In this document: positions 30,894 through 40,849 of the stretch, in pieces
Numbering within the stretch: position 1 is the stretch's first letter
Layout: each line of letters begins with the position of its first letter
Assembly (NCBI RefSeq): GCF_024347675.1
Contig: NZ_AP024881.1
Location: 496,001-560,000, forward strand
Length of the DNA: 64,000 bases
Direction of reading: 5' to 3'
Origin: Vibrio ishigakensis
Lineage (GTDB): Bacteria; Pseudomonadota; Gammaproteobacteria; Enterobacterales; Vibrionaceae
The notes under the pieces: model-generated
The model's input: the letters and a program-made list of their open reading frames with translations, nothing else
Told to the model about the DNA's origin: nothing
The model's database searches: none
Translations under genes and position numbers: made by a program

Positions 30894-30935
30894 GGCCGAT
30901 AATTTAGATATACTAAGTTATCGGCCTTCTTTATT
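30894..30935 (+). terminator. Terminator after thyA
   Basis: GGCCGATAA (30894-30902) pairs with TTATCGGCC (30918-30926) over a 15-nt loop, followed by TTCTTTATT. It should end the rppH-thyA operon. Confidence 0.65.
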
Positions 30936-30959
30936 GGGCAATTTTCAAGAGTGGTGTAA

Positions 30960-31952
30960 ATGAGAAAAGGAAGCTCATCATTACTAGTTCTAGCCAGTGC
31001 TATACCTTTGGTGGGCAGTGCTGCGCCTATCTTAGACTCAGACAAGTACCTTGAAGGGGTATTCTCTACCGCCCTGATACTCACTGACAGTGAGATGCTT
31101 TCTTTTGGTTTTGCTAACTTTGATCCGAATGAGATTTTCGGTACTGACAACCCCAACTTTGGCGGTCAGGAGGCGGTGGATGCTCGTAAAAAGATAAGAG
31201 GGACTTCACTGCCTATATCATTCCTGTTTGAAAACGACGAGAATAACTGGCTACATAGACTTAAGCTTCGAGCCGCTTATATGGAGCTCAGTCGGGATAT
31301 TAACTATCAAGCCATAGATGAACTCAATTTAGACTGGGAGTCTGATAAAACGACCGATCAAGTGTGGTCGGGCTATGCTGAATATGCGCTGGGATATCAG
31401 CTCTCTGAGGGGTGGCAGTTCTTCGTTGGATCAGGTTTGCACCTAATGCATTATCGAAATCGATTTACGGCCAATAGCCCACTCAAAGGTTTGATAGAAG
31501 AGAACAACATCGACTCTGTGATCAATGGCTCTTCTAATATCTGGATTGCTGAGCCTCAGGCAGATCTCATCTACACCAAAGATATGGGCCCAGGGGAGAT
31601 AAAGTTTAATACCGAATATCACTATTTCTGGGGGCGTAGCTACGGAGGGAGTATTGATACTTCCAACGCAACCCCAGAAGGGTGGCGATTTATGAATAGC
31701 CTGCAGTACAAGTATCACCTTAAGCCATGGGGGGATAGAAAGCAGGACTTCTTGGTACGCTTTAGACGAATCGATGTGGGTGGTGACTTAAGAGACCCGG
31801 TGGGGGCGACTCACTACAACGAGTACGCCTTTGGTTGGGTCGTCGATACCAGTGACTATTCTTCTGTCATCTATAACGTAGGTATAGGGATAAACATCAA
31901 CTATGGTAGCTCACTCAAGGGTGGCTCATTGGTGTTCTTTTATAACGAATAA
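30960..31952 (+). CDS. Solitary outer-membrane autotransporter-like beta-barrel protein
   Basis: 330 aa. Residues 1-22 form a signal peptide (LLVLASAIPLVGSA). The rest is strand-rich, with alternating aromatic and polar residues: KLRAAYMELSRDI, WSGYAEYALGYQLSEGWQFFVGSGLHL, FNTEYHYFWGRSYGG. This fits the solitary autotransporter barrel family known in Vibrio, which has no passenger domain. It ends FFYNE rather than in the usual terminal Phe/Trp. The function is unknown. It sits between the thyA and nptA terminators, so it is transcribed alone. Confidence 0.7.
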   Translation: MRKGSSSLLVLASAIPLVGSAAPILDSDKYLEGVFSTALILTDSEMLSFGFANFDPNEIFGTDNPNFGGQEAVDARKKIRGTSLPISFLFENDENNWLHRLKLRAAYMELSRDINYQAIDELNLDWESDKTTDQVWSGYAEYALGYQLSEGWQFFVGSGLHLMHYRNRFTANSPLKGLIEENNIDSVINGSSNIWIAEPQADLIYTKDMGPGEIKFNTEYHYFWGRSYGGSIDTSNATPEGWRFMNSLQYKYHLKPWGDRKQDFLVRFRRIDVGGDLRDPVGATHYNEYAFGWVVDTSDYSSVIYNVGIGININYGSSLKGGSLVFFYNE

Positions 31953-31953
31953 T

Positions 31954-31985
31954 AAAAAAGCCCAACTCATAGAGTTGGGCTTTTT
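31954..31985. terminator. Bidirectional terminator
   Basis: AAAAAAGCCCAACTC-ATA-GAGTTGGGCTTTTT: a long stem with A- and T-runs on both sides. It serves the barrel gene and nptA. Confidence 0.93.
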
Positions 31986-32006
31986 CGTATGCGATGGAAT
32001 AGCTTA

Positions 32007-33155
32007 TTAGCTAGTTAGGGCAATGATAGCACCCGGCATGAAAATGAATACTGCCAAAAGGTAACCTGCAACCACACCCTTGTTTTTCAGCGCCATGCTT
32101 GAAATCCAGTCTGCACCCTTCAAAGGAAGGTCACGTAGTATTGGGATACCAAAGATTAGCAGTGTCGCTGAGATGTTGAATACTAAGTGAACCAGAGCGA
32201 TTTGCAAAGCAAATGCTGCATATTCACCAGTAACTGCTGTCGCTGCTAGAAGTGCAGTGATACAAGTACCGATGTTTGCACCTAGTGTAAATGGGTATAC
32301 GTCCTTAACCTTAAGCACGCCCGAACCTACTAGTGGAACCATTAGGCTGGTGGTAGTTGAAGAAGACTGAACCAGTACAGTTACTACAGAGCCAGAGAAG
32401 ATACCGTGTAGTGGACCACGACCGATAGCGTTCTTTAGGATATCACGTGCACGGCCAACCATTAGGCTCTTCATCAGCTTACCCATTACTGTGATAGAGA
32501 TGATAATGGTTGCGATACCAAGGATAATCATGCTCACACCAGCAACGATTGGCCCAAGTGCCATTAGAGGATCTTGAACCACACCGATCAGTGGCTTAGT
32601 AAGAGGTTTGATGAAGTTCAGGCCGCCCATGTCTAGGTCGCCAGTTGTCATCAGTGGAGCTACAAGCCACGCAGAGATCTTACCAAAGATGCCGAACATC
32701 ATTTCTAGCGGTAGGAAGATAAGTACGGCTAGTAGGTTAAAGAAGTCGTGTACCGTCGCACTTGCGAATGCGCGTTTGAACTCTTCTTTACAACGAAGGT
32801 GACCTAGGCTCACAAGAGTGTTGGTAACTGTAGTACCAATATTTGCACCCATAACCATAGGGATAGCGATCTGTACTGGCAGACCACCGGCAACTAGGCC
32901 AACGATAATAGAGGTAACAGTACTCGAAGATTGAATTAGAGCCGTTGCCACCAGACCGATCATCAGACCCGCAACTGGATGTGAAGCAAATTCAAAAAGA
33001 GACTTAGCGTGTTCACCAGAGGCAAGCTTAAAACCGCTACCTACCATTGAAACAGAAACAAGCAAAAGGTACAGCATGAAAGCTAGGTTAGCCCAACGCA
33101 GGTAAGTCGATTTGCTCGCTCCTGCAGTTGCTACTGATGATGCTTGGTTATTCAT
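32007..33155 (-). CDS. nptA: Sodium/phosphate cotransporter NptA
   Basis: A 382-aa inner-membrane protein. Two inverted halves each carry the Na/Pi signature: ALIQSSSTVTSIIVG followed by GANIGTTVTN, and VLVQSSSTTTSLMVP followed by GANIGTCITA. It imports phosphate using sodium, a second route beside the ATP-driven Pst system at 16-20 kb. I found no Pho box upstream. A tandem repeat (33188-33205) lies in its leader. It is divergent from nhaR. Confidence 0.93.
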   Translation of the reverse strand: MNNQASSVATAGASKSTYLRWANLAFMLYLLLVSVSMVGSGFKLASGEHAKSLFEFASHPVAGLMIGLVATALIQSSSTVTSIIVGLVAGGLPVQIAIPMVMGANIGTTVTNTLVSLGHLRCKEEFKRAFASATVHDFFNLLAVLIFLPLEMMFGIFGKISAWLVAPLMTTGDLDMGGLNFIKPLTKPLIGVVQDPLMALGPIVAGVSMIILGIATIIISITVMGKLMKSLMVGRARDILKNAIGRGPLHGIFSGSVVTVLVQSSSTTTSLMVPLVGSGVLKVKDVYPFTLGANIGTCITALLAATAVTGEYAAFALQIALVHLVFNISATLLIFGIPILRDLPLKGADWISSMALKNKGVVAGYLLAVFIFMPGAIIALTS

Positions 33156-33504
33156 GAGTTTTCTCCGACCTTTGATTAGGCGATTAATTAACTGTCTTAA
33201 CTGTCGGCGAGTTTAGAGAACTAATATTTCAGTTATATTACAAACTGTAAAAAAGCAGCCCTTTTTTCATACGCCTCAGGTAAACGTTTGCTTTTCTTGT
33301 ATTTGTATTTAAGTTATTGTTTTTAAATGATTTATTAATTTGGTCTTCGTTCTGTTAATCATGATTTTGTTCGTTTTTTTACCGTAATATTGATCTCCGT
33401 CCGATTTATTTATGACAGCAATGTCATTTTGAGTTAAATTTGCTTCGGTATTTTCGATATGTATGGCGTAATACATTGAATTTTATATAGGTAAGGTGAT
33501 TTGA
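33156..33504. promoter_or_regulatory. nptA-nhaR divergent intergenic region
   Basis: A gene-free, AT-rich stretch of 349 bp holding both promoters. TTAACTGTC is repeated in tandem at 33188-33205, close to nptA. A perfect dyad ATGACA-GCAA-TGTCAT lies at 33412-33427, about 78 bp before nhaR. Both look like protein-binding sites, but I cannot name the regulator. Confidence 0.6.
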
Positions 33505-34395
33505 ATGTCCCATCTTAATTACAACCATCTTTATTATTTCTGGATGGTGTGCAAACAGGGCTCTCTAACTAAGGCCGCCGATGCTCTTTTCTTAACCCCA
33601 CAAACTGTGACGGGGCAGATCAAAGCGCTGGAACAGAGGCTAAACGGGAAACTGACTAAGAGAAACGGTCGTACAGTTGAGCCTACTGAACTGGGACAAC
33701 TAGTATTCAAGTACGCTGATCGTATGTTTGACCTTAGCTATGAGATGCTGGATATCGTCAATTATAGTCAGCGCGCCAACCTTTTGTTTGAAGTTGGTGT
33801 TGCGGATGCTTTATCTAAGCGATTGGTGAGCCAGATACTCTCTACCACTATCCCAGAGGACGGTAATATTCATCTTCGATGCTTTGAGGCTACCCACGAA
33901 CTCTTGCTAGAGCGATTGTCTCAGCACAAGTTGGATATGATCCTCTCTGACTGTCCTATCGACTCATCACAAAATGCCGGTCTATATAGTAAGAAGCTTG
34001 GGGAGTGCAGTATGAGTTTTTACTCGGCTACTCCAGTATCGAAGAAAACCTTCTTGAACAATATTGATAAGTACAAGCTACTTATTCCTGGTTCACGCAC
34101 CTCTATGGGACGTAAGGTTGTTGAGTGGTGTGATAGACAGGGTTATCAGCCAAATATTCTAGGTGAGTTTGATGATGTAGCGCTGATGAAGGCGTTTGCG
34201 GACGCGCATCCTGAGACGGTGTTTATTGCGCCAACTAGCTACCCATCGCAATACAATGTGCTGGCTGAGTTCTCGCATATTGCCAATATTGAAGACCTTA
34301 AAGAAGAGTATTTCGTCATCTTTGCTGAACGAATGATCCAGCACCCTGCGGTAAAAAGCGTCTGTGACGCGGATTTCTCACATTTATTCCATTAA
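33505..34395 (+). CDS. nhaR: LysR-type regulator NhaR
   Basis: 296 aa. It begins [43 protein letters not shown], the NhaR form of the LysR helix-turn-helix. In E. coli NhaR activates nhaA in response to sodium. No nhaA lies beside it here; its neighbour is the sodium-driven nptA, so sodium-linked control of phosphate uptake is possible (inference). hlyU follows on the same strand after 61 bp. Confidence 0.93.
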   Translation: MSHLNYNHLYYFWMVCKQGSLTKAADALFLTPQTVTGQIKALEQRLNGKLTKRNGRTVEPTELGQLVFKYADRMFDLSYEMLDIVNYSQRANLLFEVGVADALSKRLVSQILSTTIPEDGNIHLRCFEATHELLLERLSQHKLDMILSDCPIDSSQNAGLYSKKLGECSMSFYSATPVSKKTFLNNIDKYKLLIPGSRTSMGRKVVEWCDRQGYQPNILGEFDDVALMKAFADAHPETVFIAPTSYPSQYNVLAEFSHIANIEDLKEEYFVIFAERMIQHPAVKSVCDADFSHLFH

Positions 34396-34456
34396 ACCGT
34401 TTGAGCTTGGTTTTAGTTAGGTTAATCTGAGCCGAATTATGACTTTAGGAATAAGT

Positions 34457-34759
34457 ATGAACCTGGAAGCTATGGAGCGTAATTCGGCTCAAGCGGTGAC
34501 CTTGCTCAAGGCTATGGCTAATGAGCGTCGCCTACATATTCTTTGTATGCTGCACGAGACTGAGTTGTCAGTAGGGGAGCTTTGTCAGAAGTTGAGCTTG
34601 AGCCAGTCGGCGCTCTCTCAGCACTTGGCTTGGCTTCGTCGTGATGAACTGGTGACTACGCGCAAAGAGGCGCAAACCGTCTACTATTCGCTAAAGAGTG
34701 TAGAGGTGAAGAACATGATACACCTGTTGCATCAGATGTATTGCGAAGAAAAAGTCTGA
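34457..34759 (+). CDS. hlyU: ArsR-family virulence regulator HlyU
   Basis: A 100-aa winged-helix dimer. The recognition region is LSVGELCQKLSLSQSALSQHLAWLRRDELV and the wing is TTRKEAQTVYYSL. Cysteines C30 and C96 are 66 apart, the same as C38 and C104 of V. cholerae HlyU, reported to act as a redox switch. It lacks the metal ligands of ArsR. ATG 34457 has AGGA seven bases upstream. HlyU lifts H-NS repression of haemolysin and toxin genes in pathogenic vibrios; the gene alone does not make this strain a pathogen. Confidence 0.93.
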   Translation: MNLEAMERNSAQAVTLLKAMANERRLHILCMLHETELSVGELCQKLSLSQSALSQHLAWLRRDELVTTRKEAQTVYYSLKSVEVKNMIHLLHQMYCEEKV

Positions 34760-34770
34760 ATTTCAGATAC

Positions 34771-34798
34771 AAAAAAACCGGCGAAAGCCGGTTTTTTT
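34771..34798. terminator. Bidirectional terminator between hlyU and rpsT
   Basis: AAAAAAACCGGCGAAAGCCGGTTTTTTT, a tetraloop hairpin with clean A- and T-runs. Confidence 0.95.
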
Positions 34799-34817
34799 AA
34801 TCAATCGAAGCGCTAAA

Positions 34818-35078
34818 TTAAAGAGCTTTGATTGCAGACGCGAAGCGTGCTTTATGGCGAGCAGCTTTATTCTTGTGAATAAGGCCTTTAGTTGCCATGC
34901 GATCTAGAAGCGGAGTAACTGCAGCGAATGCAGCTGTTGCAGCTTCTTTGTCACCAGCTTCGATAGCTGCGATAGTTTTTTTCATGTAAGTGCGCATCAT
35001 AGAACGACGGCTAGCGTTGTGCTGGCGACGTTTCTCAGCTTGGATAGCGCGTTTCTTAGCAGATTTGCTGTTTGCCAA
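34818..35078 (-). CDS. rpsT: 30S ribosomal protein S20
   Basis: 86 aa, starting at TTG ([21 protein letters not shown]) with GGGAG upstream. The rare UUG start is also used in E. coli rpsT, where it allows translational autocontrol. Strongly basic helical protein of the 30S subunit. Monocistronic, divergent from murJ. Confidence 0.97.
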   Translation of the reverse strand: MANSKSAKKRAIQAEKRRQHNASRRSMMRTYMKKTIAAIEAGDKEAATAAFAAVTPLLDRMATKGLIHKNKAARHKARFASAIKAL

Positions 35079-35289
35079 GGGTCTAACTCCCAAAACTTAT
35101 TCGGTACAATATTAAGGCCGTGAAGAGTGCCTGTTTGCTAACCGAAAGTCAATAAATTTGTGTGAAAACCCGCCTAAATCAAACAAATTTTGTTTAGAAA
35201 GGTGAACACGGTTAAGATGGCGGGGATTCTAACAGCATTTTTTGGCTATGGCTATATCTATATCCATGTCGATATGCAGATGAATGATG

Positions 35290-35320
35290 GCCCGATACGA
35301 AAACCCGTGTCGGGCTTATT
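35290..35320 (+). terminator. Hairpin upstream of murJ
   Basis: GCCCGATACG (35290-35299) pairs with CGTGTCGGGC (35306-35315) with one G-T pair, followed by TTATTTTG. It looks like a terminator on the plus strand, but no plus-strand gene precedes it, so it may attenuate murJ or end a short leader RNA. Confidence 0.55.
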
Positions 35321-35370
35321 TTGTGTCATATTTGTAGCGCGTTTCAAGCTAATAAAATAAGGAAAGTTGT

Positions 35371-36930
35371 GTGAGTAAAGGCTTACTTAAGTCTGGTGCA
35401 ATCGTCAGTGCAATGACGCTGATCTCGCGAGTTTTAGGCTTGGTGCGTGATGTGGTGGTGGCAAACCTAATGGGCGCGGGTGCTAGCGCCGACGTATTCT
35501 TCTTTGCCAATAAAATCCCAAATTTCTTGAGACGCCTATTTGCAGAGGGCGCCTTTTCTCAGGCCTTTGTCCCAGTTCTCACTGAATATCATGCCAAAGA
35601 TGACATGGACCAGACTCGGCAGTTAATAGCGCGAGTATCGGGTACCTTGGGCGTTATCGTAACTATTGTTACCTTGCTCGGCGTTATTGGCTCAGGCGTG
35701 GTGACTGCCATATTTGGTACCGGCTGGTTTATCGACTGGCTCAATGATGGACCATCGGCTCCCAAATTTGAGATGGCGAGCCTGATGCTGAAGATAACCT
35801 TTCCTTATCTTTGGTTTATCACCTTCGTTGCTCTTGCCGGTTCGGTGCTAAATACTCTAGGTAAATTTGCAGTCTCCTCATTTACCCCTGTATTTCTTAA
35901 CGTCATGCTGATCTTTTCAGCCCTGACTATATCTCCGAGGCTAGAGAACCCAGAAATAGGTCTGGCTATAGGTGTTTTCCTTGGCGGTTTGGTGCAGTTT
36001 CTGTTTCAACTTCCCTTCCTTATTAGAGAGGGTGTGCTGGTTCGCCCGCAATGGGGTTGGAATGACCCAGGTGTCGTACGCATCCGCACTTTGATGATTC
36101 CAGCGCTGTTTGGTGTTTCGGTGAGTCAGATTAACCTGCTTTTAGATACCTTTATTGCCAGTTTCCTGCAAACCGGCTCTATTAGTTGGCTCTATTACTC
36201 TGATCGTTTGTTGGAGTTCCCTCTGGGGTTGTTTGGTATCGCCATTGCGACCGTAATCCTGCCGGCGCTTTCTCGTAAACACGTAGATGCTCACAGCCAA
36301 GGCTTTGCCAATACTATGGACTGGGGCATTCGTATGGTGTTGTTGCTGGGCCTGCCTGCAATGCTCGGCCTTATCGTATTGGCTAAGCCACTGCTTATGG
36401 TGCTGTTTATGCGCGGTGAGTTTGGTGTCTATGAGGTGCAGCAATCTTCCATGTCTCTGATTGCTTATGCCTCTGGCCTGCTTAACTTTATGTTGATTAA
36501 GGTGTTAGCCCCTGGCTATTACTCTCGCCAAGATACTAAGACGCCAGTTCGCTACGGCATTATCGCTATGACCTCCAACATGGTGTTTAACATCATTTTT
36601 GCCTATCACTATGGGTATGTGGGTCTTGCGATGGCAACTGCACTGTCTGCGTTTGTGAATATGGCGCTTCTATATAGAGGCCTACGTAAAGCCGAGGTGT
36701 ATAAGTTGACCAAGCAGACGTTAGGTTTCCTTGCTCGTCTAATCATTGCAGGTAGTGCTATGGTAGCGGTCATCCTGCATTTGCTTAAGCCTATGCAAAT
36801 CTGGGTTGATATGAGCCTAATGGAGCGCGTAATGCAGTTAACCATGCTGATTGGCGCAGGTGGCTTTACATATCTTGTATGTGCTTTGGTACTTGGCGTT
36901 CGAATGCGTCATCTCAAGGCCGAGGTATAA
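35371..36930 (+). CDS. murJ: Lipid II flippase MurJ
   Basis: 519 aa with 14 predicted membrane helices. Starts at GTG with AAGGA upstream. The N-terminal SGAIVSAMTLISRVLGLVRDVVVANLMGAG, then ADVFFFANKIPNFLRRLFAEGAFSQAFVPVL, holds the conserved arginines of the MurJ cavity. It moves lipid II to the periplasmic face for peptidoglycan synthesis. It is followed by ribF, as in V. cholerae. Confidence 0.97.
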   Translation: MSKGLLKSGAIVSAMTLISRVLGLVRDVVVANLMGAGASADVFFFANKIPNFLRRLFAEGAFSQAFVPVLTEYHAKDDMDQTRQLIARVSGTLGVIVTIVTLLGVIGSGVVTAIFGTGWFIDWLNDGPSAPKFEMASLMLKITFPYLWFITFVALAGSVLNTLGKFAVSSFTPVFLNVMLIFSALTISPRLENPEIGLAIGVFLGGLVQFLFQLPFLIREGVLVRPQWGWNDPGVVRIRTLMIPALFGVSVSQINLLLDTFIASFLQTGSISWLYYSDRLLEFPLGLFGIAIATVILPALSRKHVDAHSQGFANTMDWGIRMVLLLGLPAMLGLIVLAKPLLMVLFMRGEFGVYEVQQSSMSLIAYASGLLNFMLIKVLAPGYYSRQDTKTPVRYGIIAMTSNMVFNIIFAYHYGYVGLAMATALSAFVNMALLYRGLRKAEVYKLTKQTLGFLARLIIAGSAMVAVILHLLKPMQIWVDMSLMERVMQLTMLIGAGGFTYLVCALVLGVRMRHLKAEV

Positions 36931-37028
36931 AACAGGACAAGGCTTATACTGGCATCTTAAAGCCGTTTAGGTATATAATTCGCCAGTTTAGCAAACAAGA
37001 CTGAGAAGATTAGGTTTAAACGAGTTTC

Positions 37029-37961
37029 ATGCAATTGATCCGCGGGAGTCATAACCTTCGCCCTGAACATAGGGGCTGTGTGTTGACTATAGGTAATTTT
37101 GATGGCGTACATTTGGGTCATCAAACGGTACTGAAGCAAGTAAAACAGAAAGCCAAACAGCTCGGTCTTGCCGCTGTGGTAATGACGTTTGAGCCTCAGC
37201 CTTTAGAGCTATTTATGCGCCAGAAGGCACCGGCACGATTAACCCGATTGCGCGATAAGTTCGTGCAGTTGAGTAAGTTGGATCTCGATCGCCTCCTATG
37301 CATCAACTTCAACAAAGAGTTTGCCCAACTGCCAGCCAAGCAGTTCGTTGAGAAGCTTCTTATCGAACAGCTAGGGGTGAAATATTTGGTGGTAGGGGAT
37401 GACTTTCGTTTTGGAAAAGATCGCCAAGGCGACTTTGCCCTTTTGCAGCAAGCGGGCAAGGAGCATGGTTTTGAAGTTGTCAGTACAGAGAGCTTTTGTT
37501 TAGATACTCAGCGAGTGAGTAGCACTGCTATCCGCAGGGCACTGGCTAGCGATGAGCTTGAAGCGGCTAAAACTATGTTAGGCCGCGACTACAGCATTAG
37601 CGGTAGAGTATCTCACGGTAGAAAGCTGGGTCGAACCATAGGCTTTCCAACCGCGAATCTTCCGCTAAAGCGATGCGTATCACCTGTGTCAGGTGTGTAC
37701 GTGGTTGAAGCAGAATTTAAAGGGCAAACCCTTGGTGGGGTTGCTAACGTAGGTCAAAGGCCTACCGTTGACGGTGTACGTCAGCAGTTGGAAGTTCATT
37801 TCTTTGACTTTTCAACAAACCTATATGGCGAGCAACTTGAAGTGTGCTTGCTACATAAACTGCGTGATGAAGTGAAGTTTCCGTCCTTCGAAGCGCTAAA
37901 AACCCAAATAGAATTAGATGCTGAAGCGGCAAGGGTGTGGTTGCTTCAGTCGAAGTGCTAA
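37029..37961 (+). CDS. ribF: Bifunctional riboflavin kinase/FAD synthetase RibF
   Basis: 310 aa. The N-terminal FAD synthetase domain has the nucleotidyl-transferase motif GNFDGVHLGHQ (about 22-32) and VVGDDFRFGKDRQGD. The C-terminal riboflavin kinase domain has GRVSHGRKLGRTIGFPTANL and SGVYVVEAEF. It converts riboflavin to FMN and FAD. A TATAAT at 36974-36979 may be its -10, though no good -35 pairs with it. ileS follows after 55 bp. Confidence 0.96.
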   Translation: MQLIRGSHNLRPEHRGCVLTIGNFDGVHLGHQTVLKQVKQKAKQLGLAAVVMTFEPQPLELFMRQKAPARLTRLRDKFVQLSKLDLDRLLCINFNKEFAQLPAKQFVEKLLIEQLGVKYLVVGDDFRFGKDRQGDFALLQQAGKEHGFEVVSTESFCLDTQRVSSTAIRRALASDELEAAKTMLGRDYSISGRVSHGRKLGRTIGFPTANLPLKRCVSPVSGVYVVEAEFKGQTLGGVANVGQRPTVDGVRQQLEVHFFDFSTNLYGEQLEVCLLHKLRDEVKFPSFEALKTQIELDAEAARVWLLQSKC

Positions 37962-38016
37962 TAATTGTTTAGCCCTAGTGTCAAAACTTCGCCCAATATT
38001 ACGGAATTAAGAATCG

Positions 38017-40848
38017 ATGACAGACTATAAAGATACCCTGAACCTTCCTGAAACAGGGTTTCCTATGCGCGGTAATCTGGCGAATCGTGAACCAGAGATG
38101 CTAAAGCGTTGGTATAAGGAAGATCTTTACGGTGCGATCCGTGAAGCGAAAAAAGGTAATAAGCCTTTTGTTCTCCATGATGGTCCTCCATACGCAAACG
38201 GTGACATTCACATTGGTCACGCGCTAAACAAGATTCTTAAAGACATTATTATCAAATCTAAGACTCTGTCTGGATTTGACGCACCTTATATTCCTGGCTG
38301 GGACTGTCACGGTCTTCCAATCGAACTTATGGTTGAGAAGAAGAAAGGCAAGCCGGGTCAGAAGATCTCTGCTGCTGAGTTCCGTGAAGAGTGCCGCAAG
38401 TACGCTTCAGGTCAGGTAGAAGGCCAGAAAGAAAGCTTTAAACGCCTTGGTATCATGGGTGAGTGGGACAAGCCATATCGCACTATGGACTTTGGCACAG
38501 AAGCTAACATCATCCGTGCGCTTGGCAAGATTGCAGACAACGGCCACCTACTAAAAGGCTTTAAGCCTGTTCACTGGTGTACTGACTGTGGTTCAGCACT
38601 AGCGGAAGCGGAAGTTGAGTATAAAGACAAGGTTTCTCCATCTATCGACGTTCGCTTTAAAGCGAAGGACGAGGCAGCACTTCTTGCTAAGTTCTCTTTG
38701 AACGAAGGCCATGAAGGTCATGGTGATGTGTCTGTTGTTATCTGGACTACTACTCCTTGGACACTTCCAGCGAACCGTGCAGTATGTCTGCGCGATGACC
38801 TAGAGTACGTGCTAATCCAAGTGGAGGGTGACAACCCTGAGCGTATCATCGTAGCTTCTGAGCTAGCGAAAGACGTGATGGACCGTGCTGGTATCGAGCA
38901 CTTCCATAACCTAGGTTTTGCTAAAGGTGCTGATCTTGAGCTGAGCGAGTTTAACCACCCGTTCTACGACTTCAGCGTGCCAGCAATCCTTGGCGATCAC
39001 GTTACTACTGAATCTGGTACTGGTGTGGTTCACACAGCACCCGGCCACGGTCAAGAAGACTTCGCGGTAGGCCAAAAGTACGACCTAGAAGTAGCAAACC
39101 CAGTAGGTTCAAACGGTGTTTACCTGCCGGACACAGAGCTATTTGCAGGTCAACACGTATTTAAAGCGAACGATGCTGTAGTTGAAGTGCTGAAAGAAAA
39201 AGGCGCGCTTCTACATCACCACGCTTATGAGCACAGCTACCCACACTGCTGGCGTCACAAGACTCCAATCATCTTCCGTGCAACACCACAATGGTTTGTT
39301 TCTATGGACCAAGCGGGTCTGCGTAACAAAGCACTTGAAGCTATCAAGGGTGTTGAGTGGATGCCAGAGTGGGGTCAAAGCCGCATCGAAGGTATGGTTG
39401 AAGGTCGTCCAGAGTGGTGTATCTCTCGTCAACGTACTTGGGGTGTACCAATCACGCTATTCGTTCATAAAGAAACCTCTGAACTGCATCCAAACACCGG
39501 TGAGCTAATTGAAAAAGTAGCTCAGCTTGTTGAGCAAAAAGGCATCCAAGCATGGTGGGACGTAGATGCCGCTGAGCTTCTTGGTGAAGAAGACGCAGAC
39601 AACTACGAGAAGACGCTAGATACCCTAGACGTATGGTTCGACTCAGGTGTAACTCACTTCTCAGTAGTAGACTCTCGTGAAGAGTACAACGGTGCAAGCG
39701 CAGACCTTTACCTTGAAGGTTCTGACCAACACCGAGGCTGGTTCCAGTCTTCTCTGATTTCATCTATCGCGATGAAAGACGAAGCACCATATAAGCAAGT
39801 TCTGACGCACGGCTTCGTGGTTGATGGTCATGGCCGCAAGATGTCTAAATCTATCGGTAACGTGGTTGCGCCAAAAGACGTAACTAACAAGCTAGGTGCT
39901 GACATCCTTCGTCTATGGGTTTCTTCGACTGACTATACAGGTGAAGTTGCTGTATCGGATGAGATCCTAAAACGCAGTGCTGACGCATACCGTCGTATCC
40001 GTAACACAGCGCGTTTCTTCCTTGCAAACCTAAACGGTTTCAACCCAGAAACTGACCTGGTTCCTGCAGAAGAGATGGTTGCACTGGATCGCTGGGCAGT
40101 GGGTCGTGCGCTAGAAGCACAGCAAGAGATCGTTAAGTCGTTCGATGCTTACAACACTCACGCAGTAACTCAGCGTCTAATGCAGTTCTGTTCAATCGAG
40201 ATGGGTTCTTTCTACCTTGACGTGATCAAAGACCGTCAGTACACAGCGAAGAAGGGCAGCCATGCTCAACGTAGTTGTCAGACCGCGCTTTATCATATCG
40301 TTGAAGCTCTGGTTCGCTGGATGGCACCTATCATGTCGTTCACTGCTGACGAAATCTGGAACCAAATGCCAGGTTCACGCGACAAGTTCGTATTTACTGG
40401 TGAGTGGTACACAGGTCTATTCGGCCTGAACGAAGGTGAAGAGCTAAGTAACGAGTTCTGGGAAGAAGTTCAGCAGGTTCGTACTGCAGTGAACAAGCTT
40501 CTTGAAAACGCGCGTAACGAGAAAACAATCGGTGGTGCACTGCAAGCTGAAGTAACTCTATTCGCAAGCGACGAATTAGTAGCTAAGCTAAACAAGCTTT
40601 CTGATGAGCTACGCTTCGTACTTCTAACCTCTCAAGCAACGGTTCGTCCTCTATCTGAGAAATCAGAAGCGGCAACTGAGACTGAGGTTGAAGGACTGGC
40701 AGTTGAAGTTAAAGCTACCGAGCACAAGAAGTGTGAGCGTTGCTGGCACCACACTGCAGACGTTGGCACTATCGAAGGCCATGAAACTATCTGTGGTCGC
40801 TGCGTATCTAACGTAGAAGGCGACGGCGAAGTTCGTCAGTTTGCTTAA
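38017..40848 (+). CDS. ileS: Isoleucyl-tRNA synthetase
   Basis: A 943-aa class I synthetase. The HIGH motif lies in [16 protein letters not shown], the editing domain carries [13 protein letters not shown], the KMSKS motif is [10 protein letters not shown], and a C-terminal zinc site has CERCWHH...ICGRC. The bacterial type 1 form fits mupirocin-sensitive enzymes. Part of the conserved ribF-ileS-lspA unit; lspA starts one base after its stop. Confidence 0.98.
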   Translation: MTDYKDTLNLPETGFPMRGNLANREPEMLKRWYKEDLYGAIREAKKGNKPFVLHDGPPYANGDIHIGHALNKILKDIIIKSKTLSGFDAPYIPGWDCHGLPIELMVEKKKGKPGQKISAAEFREECRKYASGQVEGQKESFKRLGIMGEWDKPYRTMDFGTEANIIRALGKIADNGHLLKGFKPVHWCTDCGSALAEAEVEYKDKVSPSIDVRFKAKDEAALLAKFSLNEGHEGHGDVSVVIWTTTPWTLPANRAVCLRDDLEYVLIQVEGDNPERIIVASELAKDVMDRAGIEHFHNLGFAKGADLELSEFNHPFYDFSVPAILGDHVTTESGTGVVHTAPGHGQEDFAVGQKYDLEVANPVGSNGVYLPDTELFAGQHVFKANDAVVEVLKEKGALLHHHAYEHSYPHCWRHKTPIIFRATPQWFVSMDQAGLRNKALEAIKGVEWMPEWGQSRIEGMVEGRPEWCISRQRTWGVPITLFVHKETSELHPNTGELIEKVAQLVEQKGIQAWWDVDAAELLGEEDADNYEKTLDTLDVWFDSGVTHFSVVDSREEYNGASADLYLEGSDQHRGWFQSSLISSIAMKDEAPYKQVLTHGFVVDGHGRKMSKSIGNVVAPKDVTNKLGADILRLWVSSTDYTGEVAVSDEILKRSADAYRRIRNTARFFLANLNGFNPETDLVPAEEMVALDRWAVGRALEAQQEIVKSFDAYNTHAVTQRLMQFCSIEMGSFYLDVIKDRQYTAKKGSHAQRSCQTALYHIVEALVRWMAPIMSFTADEIWNQMPGSRDKFVFTGEWYTGLFGLNEGEELSNEFWEEVQQVRTAVNKLLENARNEKTIGGALQAEVTLFASDELVAKLNKLSDELRFVLLTSQATVRPLSEKSEAATETEVEGLAVEVKATEHKKCERCWHHTADVGTIEGHETICGRCVSNVEGDGEVRQFA

Positions 40849-40849
40849 T

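Noticed and set aside
33156..33240. A Pho box upstream of nptA
   Set aside because: CTGTC repeats are present but with a 9-bp period and in the wrong orientation for nptA.
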